From Phellopilus nigrolimitatus (lineage: Eukaryota; Basidiomycota; Agaricomycetes; Hymenochaetales; Hymenochaetaceae), in assembly GCA_021029095.1 (NCBI GenBank), contig JAJOHG010000001.1, forward strand, positions 1,240,001 through 1,304,000: a DNA stretch of 64,000 bases, read 5' to 3'. The notes below the pieces were generated by a model. It was not told the DNA's origin. It was given only the letters and a program-made list of their open reading frames with translations, and did no database searches. Made by a program: the position numbers and the translations under genes. Shown piece by piece: positions 55,651 through 64,000 of this stretch (the stretch's first letter is position 1; each line of letters begins with the position of its first letter).

Positions 55651-56309
55651 ATGGCTAGCGCGGACGCCCCGGCCAAGCCGGAATCTCTAGACTTCTACGA
55701 ACCGAAGCCGACCATCAAGTATGCGTCCATCGTCGGCCTCCAGGCAGGCATCGTAGGGCGCGTTCGTCAGCGCCGTGCAGAACGCGCTCGGCACGCACAA
55801 TAAGGGCGCTATGGGCGTCTTCACTCGCACAGGCGGGACTATTGGATTCTTCGGTGCGTTATCTTGTCTGTTTTTTGCCAGGCGTGTGAGCAAAAGCTGA
55901 TGCTGTTCGCGTTCGCCATCGTGCAGCGGCGGTAGGCGCGACGTTCGCCGCGACCGAGGCGATCGTCGCCAACACGCGAGAGAAGAAAGACCCCTGGAAC
56001 GGTGCCGCTGGCGGGTGTGCGGCTGGTTTCCTCGCGGGCCTCCGAGGTGCGTGTCTGCTCCGTGCCCTGCCTCACAGTTACAAGCCTGACTTTCCTTCCT
56101 TGCACTGTTCCATGTTATTCACTCCAGTCCATTCTCTCCCCATTGCCGTCGCCTCATGTGCATTCATGGGAACGGCAGTAGGCACGTTTGATGCGTCTGG
56201 CGAGCTGGCTGGCGAACGGCGACAACTCGGCACACAGGAAGCATGGGAGGAGCGTCGAAAACGGTTCTTCAAGCAGAAGAAAACCGCTGAGGTTCCAGCG
56301 GACTCGTAA
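55651..56309 (+). CDS. complex I accessory subunit, NDUFA11/B14.7-like (Tim17 fold), with a +1 frame break
   Basis: Probable inner-membrane accessory subunit of NADH:ubiquinone oxidoreductase. Three exons from ATG 55651 (MASADAPAKPESLDFYEPKP). Hydrophobic Tim17-like segments follow: AFVSAVQNALGTHNKGAMG, TGGTIGFFAAVGATFAATEA, GAAGGCAAGFLAGLR, then a last exon SLPIAVASCAFMGTAVGTFD and a charged tail QEAWEERRKRFFKQKKTAEV. The segments fit well, but the first exon changes frame at the GGG of 55756-55758. As written, translation stops at 55801. Removing one G joins IV to GAFVSAVQNAL. This is most likely a homopolymer sequence error, but a real pseudogene cannot be excluded without reads. The family call is based on fold-like composition and the length of about 180 residues. 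Confidence 0.68.
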
Positions 56310-56505
56310 TATTCTTCTTTCTTATATCCCTTAATGTACAAAGCCGCTTTCCCTCTCAATGCACGCATAGAGATTCGCAAACCCATCGCATGTGCGACAT
56401 CTTAATCTCAATAAGTGCAAATTTGCACGTCTCCAATCAACATATATCCAACAGATTGGTTGGTCCACTATAAGTACAATGTCAAATTCCTTCAGTCAGC
56501 CCCCC

Positions 56506-58819
56506 TTACCGCATCGTGGGCATGTCCACGGACGCCTTGTTCCCAATGGCGTCCTCGGCTTTCCATAAGCTAGTAATGGTCTAAGAGCAAGAGTCAATAA
56601 ATGACAGCTCTCTTTTCACTCTGTCATCTGGACGTACCTTGCTGTGAGTGTAGAAATCAATCCCGCTCTTGCCATAGAAGGCGATATCGCCGAGGAAGCT
56701 AGCCTTGTTCCCGCTCCATGAAAACATAGGAAGAGGCACTGGGATGGGAACATTAATCCCGATCTGCCCCACCTCTACCTCACGCTCGAACTTGCGAGCC
56801 GTCGCGCCCGATTGCGTGAAAATCGCCGTGCCATTTCCGTACTTGTTGGCGTTGACGATATCGAGAGCATCGTCCAAAGTATCAGCAGAAATTACGACAA
56901 GGACCGGTCCGAAAATCTCTTCCCTGTATATCAACGTCAGTAGATTTGAGGGATACAAAAAAGCTTCAGCACGGACTTGTAACACCGCATGGTGGTAACA
57001 GCCTCGACAACAGTGGGGCCAACGAAATTTCCATCAGGATAACCAGGAACTTCAATATTACGACCGTCCAGGAGAATGCGACCTCCCTCTTCCTCTACAG
57101 ATGCAATAAGGCCAGTCACGCGCTGCTTCGCCGCAGGCGAAATTAGAGGACCTCTGAAAGAAAAGTCAATTAAGATTGTCCTGGCAGACCCAAGAAACCG
57201 CCCACAAATCAGCTCCCTTTTCAAAGCCGCCATTGACTTTGAGCTTCTTTGCGCGTTCGACTAGCTCTGGCAGCCAAGATTGAGCGTTTCCAACGAGGAC
57301 GGCTGTTGAGTATTCAAAGGCACACTGAGTACAGAGCAAACAAAATTCAAGTGGGTCTGCATACCAACAGAGATGGCCATGCATCGTTGACCCGCGGCTG
57401 ATGTATGAACGAAGTTGAGAAAATGCTTCTAAAAGCTTTTGCAGAACCTAACCTCCAAATGCTGCTCCAAGAATGGAGTTTAAAGCAGTGTTTTTGTTGG
57501 CTACGATAAGAGTTCAAAAATCATCTATGCTCCAGGTAAAAACACAAAATATCGCACCATCCGGCATAATCACAGCATGATTCTTCGCTCCCATGTTAGC
57601 CTAACCAATAGTCAATCCCCGATTTCAAGTAATTCAAGCATAACGGTATTTTTACCTGCACACGTTTACCGTTCTTCGTTCCTCTGACACAGTATGGAGT
57701 CAGAAAATAATGAGTCTGGCAATGCATGTGATAAACACCTTTCATAAATGTGCTTGCCAGCCCTATCACCTCCAACGAAACTGATGGCTTTGATATCGGG
57801 ATGGTCACAGATGCCATTCACGGTAGGTACTGTTCCATGAACGACATTCAAGACGCCAGGAGGGAGGTCAGCGCGTTCGCAAAGCTCCGCAATTATCATT
57901 GCTGCGCCTGGGTCACGCTCAGAGGGCTTCACAATAAGCGTGTTTCCCGTCACAGCCGCCATTGGGATGGTCCAGAGAGGAATCATGCTATAAAAGAGAC
58001 ACTTGATTTAGAGAACGATAATGTGAAGATTAAAGAGGTTCACTCACGCAGGGAAATTGAAGGGAGCGATGCTAAAACATATCTGTCAGAATAACAATAC
58101 TCGGACACACTGATCATTCAACCTTGCGCAAACCCCAAGGGGTAGTCGTCGCGTCTCCGTATCCATGTCCTTGCTAACTTCAATCTTGTCACCAAGCAAG
58201 GTTGAAGTAATCCCGCATGCGGTTTCCACGACCTGGAGCCCGCGCAGGACATCGCCGTGCGCGTCTGGTCTGCAGTTGAGCAGCATTTATCAGAAAGCAA
58301 TAAGCTTCAACGTACCAGCGAATGTCTTGCCCTGCTCGAGTACAATGCTATTCGCTATTGCGTCGGCATTCTTGCGAATCTGGTGTTGCAGCTCAAGTGC
58401 GAACCGCTGGCGGGTAAGAATGCTAGTCCGGCTCCAGGATTTGTAGGCATGGGAAGCAGCATCTACGGCACTGTCAAATTCGGTACTAGTGGTCTCAGGC
58501 ACCCTTGTGAGGAGCGTTTGGGTCGACTGCTCGATGTGTAAGCTAGCATAGTACCGAACGTTGTAATTGAGAAACTCACTGGGTCAACAACGTCAATAAG
58601 CTTATCTGCCTTGCTCTCCACAAACTGGCCACCGATATAATTTTTTGTAGTCTCGCCAGAGGCGTTCGTGCCCTTCCAGCCTGCCGAAAGCTGCTCTGCC
58701 CTCTCACGGATGGCCGGGGCCAAGCCAGTAAGCGGGCTCTTGATGCGCACATTTGCGGCGGTCGCAAAGGTGCGCACTGGAGGGGAGCGAGCAATGCGAG
58801 AGGCGCGTGTCAGAGACAT
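56506..58819 (-). CDS. ALDH6A1: mitochondrial methylmalonate-semialdehyde dehydrogenase (ALDH6)
   Basis: CoA-dependent aldehyde dehydrogenase of valine and pyrimidine breakdown, converting methylmalonate or malonate semialdehyde to propionyl- or acetyl-CoA in mitochondria. About nine exons from ATG 58819. The N-terminus [20 protein letters not shown] is a clear presequence. The ALDH body begins [20 protein letters not shown], then [60 protein letters not shown] and LPLGVCA. The NAD site is [20 protein letters not shown] with [20 protein letters not shown] and [20 protein letters not shown]. The nucleophile is in [19 protein letters not shown]. The second half has [20 protein letters not shown] and [20 protein letters not shown], where the N-V-P-I-P-V-P block is typical. 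End: [14 protein letters not shown]. All catalytic residues are intact. A 513-bp transposon lies 116 bp upstream of the ATG. Confidence 0.94.
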
Positions 58820-58934
58820 GGCGCATGAAAAGGGACAGGCGCTCGGATAAGTGCTGCCACGGTTAAGTAGTAAGTGGGGACGCGGGGTAACACGTGATCA
58901 ATATTGCGTACATAAAAGAAGGATTGAGAACATA

Positions 58935-59447
58935 CAGTCAAACCTCTCGTTAAGCATTCTTGTAGTTAAGCATTACCTGTCATTAAGCATAGAAATTTGG
59001 GTCCACCGACTTGGTAGATACGAAAATAAGGGTCCATTAAGCATAATTGTAGTTAGGCATTAAGCATAGAGGCTTTTTGAATAAATAATTGGGAATATGC
59101 TTAATGAGAGGTACCAAATACGCTCAAACATTTGGCGGAATTGTAATTTTTTTGTGTTTGGCAAGCTCATTGGCCGAGTTACAGTCACAATTATTCAAGC
59201 CACAGCCATAAAGTAATTCTCATTTAAATTTTAGGCTAATAATGAGCATGTTCCCAAGTTTGAGGTTGCCAGAGTCTGAGCCCGAGCTACTTTTCTCACT
59301 TATCCGGCAGTTATGTGATTTTGGGCAAGAGCAGAAACTAAAGTATTTCATTATGTAATATATGCAAAGCCGGCGATAAGCATAACCCTTCGTTAAGCAT
59401 GACCTGAGGTGTCCACCGAGGGCTATGCTTAACGAGAGGTTTGACTG
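58935..59447. mobile_element. non-autonomous TA-flanked DNA transposon (MITE, pogo/Fot1-like termini)
   Basis: 513-bp element with perfect 23-base terminal inverted repeats that start CAGTCAAACCTCTCGTTAAG, flanked by TA on both sides (58933-58934 and 59448-59449), as expected for Tc1/mariner-pogo target-site duplication. The inside carries eight copies of TTAAGCAT (six direct, two inverted), plus GTCCACCGA near both ends at 59001 and 59411, which look like subterminal binding sites. There is no transposase frame, so it is non-autonomous. It lies between the dehydrogenase and the Myb-repeat gene, about 116 bp from the former's ATG. Confidence 0.88.
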
Positions 59448-59734
59448 TACATACCTATGACCACCGCATCGTCCTCGAACTGATCCCCAGAAACCAGAAA
59501 TGCCAAGGTAAGTTAGTACTATCCAGGAGACATTTCTGGGCCCAGATACTTATAGGTTTAACTACAAGGAATTCCTTGGGAATACTTGATTATCTTCCGT
59601 ATTCTTACGTCAACATGTATGCCCAAATGAGGCGATAGACTAATAAAGTCGAGCATTGCAAATGAGCGCTACCGCCAACTTTATCATCCGTCTTGCTCTC
59701 GCATTCGCGTCTTTTTGCTCTCAAAGTCGCGACA

Positions 59735-61698
59735 ATGTCTTATTTTACACCGCCGCCCACCGCTGGTAGTGGTTCTCCATGGACTCCGTCTGCTCATTCC
59801 GGCCCTTCGGCCGCCGTCCATATGAACGGCCACCCAATGCACCCCCCTGGCCCTCCTCTCCCTCCTGCATCCCCTGCCAACGCGCAACAACAGCCTAACG
59901 TGAACCATATGTTTGCTATGTATGCCACTATGATGCAACAGCAGATGCAAAACCTCCCTCATAATAATTTGCCTCCGCAATACGCTCAACCACAGCCCCC
60001 CACTCCTGTTGTTGAACCACAAAACCTACGCACGCCGCAGTCTTCGGACAACAATCTGATTGCCCAGATCCTCTACGAGCAGACAAAACGGGGTCTGACA
60101 TACAAAGGCGCGCTGGAAAGCTTGCACGGTGTACGTCTCCTCGCATTTATCGGCTTTTTATCGTACCTTCTGAATAAAATTACATCCAGCACAACGGGAT
60201 CGCCGCCTTTGCTTGGAAGGACTATTACCTCGAGCACAAACAATTCATCGACGACCTTGTCAATAAGCTCAGGACACGCGTCTCGTTAGTCCCGAGCGTG
60301 AAACCGGAACCGCGAAGTTCGTCTAGCATAATGGTCGACAATCTCGTTCGTGATTCGCATGAAAATGAAAATAAAAAAAGACATCCACAAACGCAGCCGC
60401 GTGCACAGAGCTTGTCGAGGAAGGGGAAGGTGAAGGAAGTTACGCCGGTGCCGAGAGTCAAGAAAGAGAAAGACATGAACGGGAAAAAAGTGAAGGTACA
60501 GGACTTTGAACCCGATAGCGCTTCCCGGCGGAGGACTCTAAACAGCCTAAGCAGCACGCCGTCTCTCGGCCTTCTTGCAAGTGTGCCTCCTAGTGTGCCA
60601 ATCGACTCTCATACTGGCCTTCCTGCTTCTCCTTCGCGTTCTCCTTCTCCGCCGGTGGCTGCTCCGGGGCAGAAGTACACGGACGACGATGCTGTGTTCT
60701 TCTTCAAGCGTATCGCCTATGATCTATCACGTAACCCTGAGCATAATAAAGCGAGTCTGTGCGATATGCTGGCAAAGAAGGTGTGTGGTTTGATCAATGT
60801 CGCAGTCTGCTTTGTACTAAAGGGCAGTACTATGGCTTCCTCACTTGTATATAAGGCTCCGCATCATTCTGCCTTGTCATGGAAAACATATTGGATTAGA
60901 CACGAGGATGTTGCAGACAAAATGCTTCTTCTCACCCAGCTTGACGATCAAGATCGGGAAGAAGTCATCCGGTCTTGGAAGACCGGTATTTCCGTAACCG
61001 CCAACGGGACCGGCAATCAATCGCGCAAGCAGGCGAAGAAAGTTAATTACCAGGAGAACTCTGAATCTGGGTCCGGTTCCGACTCTGAGTCGGATGGGTC
61101 TGAGTCTGCGTACTCCGAAGAGGTTAGCAACGACGAGGACGAGGACGGAGACGATGCCGTTGGCTCGACAGATGATGATGAGGAACTCGGCGTTGCTGGA
61201 TCACCGTTCACAACTGCAGAGTGCCGCGTTCTTGCCAAACATATCGCGATTGTTCCTGACTGGTTCAGAGGCTATAAGGAGTGGGATGATTTCACTTCAA
61301 CTGTATGTTCAACGCCATCTCCCTCACCTTCCTTTAGGGGACTAATCACGTTCGCTATGTTATTTCAGTATACCCAAAGAACCCCGGCTTCGTGGAAAGA
61401 ATTCTATAGACGAAGGTCGAAAGGTATGTGCGTCACTGAGTAGTATAAATACCCTCTGATCATAAATAAAACTTTAGACGTTGATGCTCTTGCGAAGAAG
61501 TACATCAAACGAGCAAAGAAGCAACAAACTGTCGCTGCACAACGCGGAAGACCCAGTTGGGCCCGCCGCGGGTCCTCGAAACCGTCAATGAGCTCTGTTG
61601 GCGACTCCGGTTCAACCAAGCGGAGATACTCTAGCTCGGAAGAGCGAGAGCGCTCTGAGGAGAAGAGAGCAAAAATGAACGAACTTGACATATATTAG
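59735..61698 (+). CDS. protein with three Rap1/Myb-like repeats
   Basis: Not a family I can name with certainty. Five exons (59735-60130, 60190-60780, 60856-61302, 61369-61423, 61478-61698) give 569 residues. The first 100 residues are Pro/Gln/Met-rich. Three helical repeats resemble the Myb fold of Rap1. Repeat 1 is NLIAQILYEQTKRGLTYKGA followed by FAWKDYYLEHKQFIDDLV. Repeat 2 is YTDDDAVFFFKRIAYDLSRN followed by LSWKTYWIRHEDVADKML. Repeat 3 is FTTAECRVLAKHIAIVPDWF followed by ASWKEFYRRRSKDVDALA. Each has a Trp-Lys-x-Tyr/Phe-Tyr or Trp core. Between repeats 2 and 3 is an acidic Ser/Asp tract (SGSGSDSESDGSESAYSEE). The end is basic. A DNA-binding or chromatin role is inferred. The related repeat in the gene at 35471 is noted as a finding. 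Confidence 0.7.
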
Positions 61699-61978
61699 TA
61701 CTACGTAATATTTCTTTACCCTTTTTTCATTTTTGGGTCCTCTTGTTCGATGGTGATGCACAGTGCACAGTGATTTATATAATTTTGTCTCAGCTGTGAT
61801 TATATGTAACTTCCCGTCATCTGAGTCGTTTTTTTTTTTCCTTTTAAGACGGGCATATTCTGAAAGTATAGCTTTACTTCTCCGTATTCATTCCTCATAT
61901 CGTCCATTACGCTGAAGGTGTCGTCGAAAACATTTAAACGAGAAAATATAATTTAACCAGATTAACCCAATACATACA
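61699..61978. other. convergent intergenic with AT-rich 3' ends
   Basis: 280 bases with a long T run at 61829-61842 and other AT-rich tracts at 61920-61970, which fit the end of the Myb-repeat transcript. No gene was found. Confidence 0.4.
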
Positions 61979-64000
61979 TTATACATGATTCATTACAGTA
62001 ACCGATGCAGAATCTCCGGGCGGTGGACCTTCCACATAGCGATGCCTCACGCGTCGCTTTGCTGTGACCCTTCGCTCGCCGTTTTTTGGAGGAGAGCCCG
62101 TAAGTGAAGCAACTTCAGCCTCGAGCACTTCAGTCTCTACGCGCCATCCGCCAAGGGAATAAGATCCGGGTTGTGTCACCCACACTTTCACAGAGAGGCT
62201 TACGCTCTGTGACGGTGCAAGCCTCTCCCTGCGCGCCAGTCTCCCGGAGAAAGCAGGTGGGAGTAACCCTGCATGAGAAGAAGAGTCTGGACACGCCAAT
62301 CTAAGGAGGAAATGGGCATCGTGCGAAGACGAGTAATTTCGGATGTTGAAAGTGACGGGCACCGAACATGGTCTGGTGAAGACATGAATCGAAAGAAAAG
62401 GAAGCTGACGTGAACGGCTTACCCTGTAGAAAAGTCGTGCTCTACGACTTCTTCAGATTGAACGGCGGTGACGATGGGATTCATTTCCATGTTCCACTCG
62501 CTGGCCTTGATACCCCCGAGGACCTCCTCCCTTTCTCGCTGAGTTTCAGCGAACATACTACGCTTCGCCTTGCCCTGCTCGACAGCCTGTATCACATCCT
62601 GCAGTGGGGCATGTACGGCGCCCAGGAGTAACCCAGTAACTAGTACATAACCGGATCGGTTCAGAGATGGGATGTCCCAGAATAATAGAACATCGATCGC
62701 TGAAGGATTGTAGAGAGGGAAAATGTGCGGATGGGTGGAAGAGGGGATGTAGGGATGATTGATTATCGCAGACTGGGAGACCACGTAACGCTTGCCAAGA
62801 TGAAGGAGGCGCTCCTTGCAAGGAGAGGTCAAACTCGATCTTGAATCATCCTGTTCCATTGTCAGAATCAATATCACACATACATGAAGATATACGTTAC
62901 CTGATGGAAATGACAACATAACAAGGTCTATAGCTGGTGGGTCTGATAAGTCTACTGGACTCCCGCGTAATACTTGAGTCAACTTCAAAGTCACGAAGTT
63001 ATATGTATTTTTAATGTCTGTGGACCCATCTTCTCTCCTAACGGCCCCGAGCACAAACTTTGCTGTTTGAATCGGAGGTAATGCACTACTAAATACCCGA
63101 AAACAATTAAAGGATCAGACAACAGCAAAAGTCTTGATCTTACTCACCACGGAACATGACCCAAAGAGCTGCAGCGCCACGTCGGGCTAATCGTTGATAT
63201 ACCAGAAATATTTGCTTCGGTCGTAGAGCTCAAATTCTGAATTTGCAAATCAATAACAAACATATAGCCCAGATTGCTGCTCGGCCTGGATATTACGGAA
63301 ACGTCTAGTAGAGGCCTAACATCGAAGGAGCGTTTGACGCAGACGCTGCGGAAATTGCCTTGTTCCGACTGCTCTCCGAATCAAAGTCAGAAAAACATAT
63401 CGAAGTTTAGGTAGAATATGCAAAGTACCTCGCGGTAAATAATCATAAAATGGAGGTCTAGGAATCCAGTTCCGGCAGCATGTAGGACGAAGGGCACATC
63501 GACAGTTTCTTCAGGTTGCAATGTAGGGGTGCCAAGTAAGGATTGTAGAGGAACGCTGATGGGCGAGGGCGAACGGATGCAGTTTGATGACGTTATTGTT
63601 TCAAATGAATTCCCTTTGTTATGCACGAAGAGTGAGTTGAGAACACTTGTAAAAAGGAAGCACGTTCTTGCAGACCTGATATGTTTTGGTTTTCCCCTAG
63701 CCAAATTTCATCCGAAGGGCCATGTACGAGCCAGATCTCGCCAATGTCTCTCAAGCCATTGTTTTCGATTTGCAGGGACATAGTAGCTTGTTCGCCGTGA
63801 GCGAGGTTACGCGGTTGAGTGTCCGTGAACGCGGCCGCAAGCCGGTGTTCTGCAGCTTCAACCTGTACCTTCAGAAGCACATCCGGCGCATACATTTTGC
63901 TCTGGCGCTGAAGAGCAGATTCTTGTAACCGTCGACCTCGAACGGCCAAAGATTCGGATGCGGGTAGAAGGCCAAGGAACTCATACGATATTCGTGAAAT
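61979..64000 (-). CDS. TRS85: probable TRAPP complex subunit Trs85/TRAPPC8, C-terminal part (5' end outside window)
   Basis: C-terminal half of a large protein that runs beyond the right edge. The reading frame is assembled from several exons: RGRRLQESALQRQSKMYAPD, LLKVQVEAAEHRLAAAFTDT, GEQATMSLQIENNGLRDIGE, then PTLQPEETVDVPFVLHAAGT with FLDLHFMIIYRE. Next come SVCVKRSFDVRPLLDVSVIS, ISGISTISPTWRCSSL and FVTLKLTQVLRGSPVDL. The end is SVPVTFNIRNYSSSHDAHFL and SVSLSVKVWVTQPGSYSLGG. The beta-sandwich-like (ASPM/TRAPPC8) repeats and the SPTWR block resemble the C-terminal domains of Trs85, which acts with TRAPPIII and Atg9 vesicles in autophagy. No catalytic motifs are expected. The N-terminal Trs85 domain, which would confirm this, is off-window. 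Confidence 0.55.

Overview
The window is nuclear DNA from a filamentous basidiomycete, most likely an Agaricomycete. The genes are dense and lie on both strands. They are split by many introns of about 48 to 65 bases with GTRNGT-like donors and CAG/TAG acceptors. Protein families such as the cytochrome b5-fused sphingolipid delta-8 desaturase, Pal1, Ice2 and a fused HisH-HisF enzyme are those of a fungus. I see about 32 protein genes, one miniature transposon, and no rRNA, tRNA or CRISPR.

Layout. 1-4122 (+): 3' end of RRP36, then a CorA/Mnr2-like magnesium transporter. 4327-7542 (-): a serine-rich unknown. 8158-11321 (+): PEX16 and ICE2. 12179-12922 (-): a damaged low-molecular-weight phosphatase gene. 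13214-14185 (+): an SH3BGRL/glutaredoxin-like protein. 14322-17430 (-): an SDR and the serine-pathway phosphoglycerate dehydrogenase, which shares a 236-bp divergent promoter with HIS7 (17667-19425, +). 19856-21492 (-): PAL1. 22298-24194 (+): delta-8 desaturase. 24432-25177 (-): RPL13. 26159-29951 (+): MetE-like protein and an unknown. 30184-32792 (-): RAD51 and mitochondrial uL4. 33310-33865 (+): RPS16. 34095-35278 (-): unknown. 35471-38438 (+): a BRCT/Myb Rap1-like protein. 38806-43540 (-): ADP/ATP carrier and a SIZ/PIAS SUMO ligase. 43733-47486 (+): NudC and IRC3 helicase. 47508-50812 (-): fused pseudouridine-5'-phosphate glycosidase/kinase. 50918-51486 (+): MOCS2B. 51903-52722 (-): a secreted repeat-peptide precursor. 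53086-56309 (+): ESF1 and a complex I subunit. 56506-58819 (-): methylmalonate-semialdehyde dehydrogenase. 58935-59447: a TA-flanked MITE. 59735-61698 (+): a protein with three Rap1/Myb-like repeats. 61979 to the right edge (-): a probable Trs85/TRAPPC8 C-terminus.

Most genes are housekeeping and not functionally clustered. The clearest unusual locus is 51903-52722. It encodes a signal peptide followed by six amino-acid-identical 22-residue peptides, each bounded by Lys-Arg, with Asp-Glu-Ile-Leu-Glu spacers and decayed copies at both ends. This is a kexin-processed repeat-peptide precursor with no recognisable family. Other points of interest are a MITE in the dehydrogenase promoter, two separate proteins with Rap1-type Myb repeats, a transporter with a changed GMN motif, two microexons in the desaturase, and single-base frame breaks in four genes that look like homopolymer sequence errors or decay.
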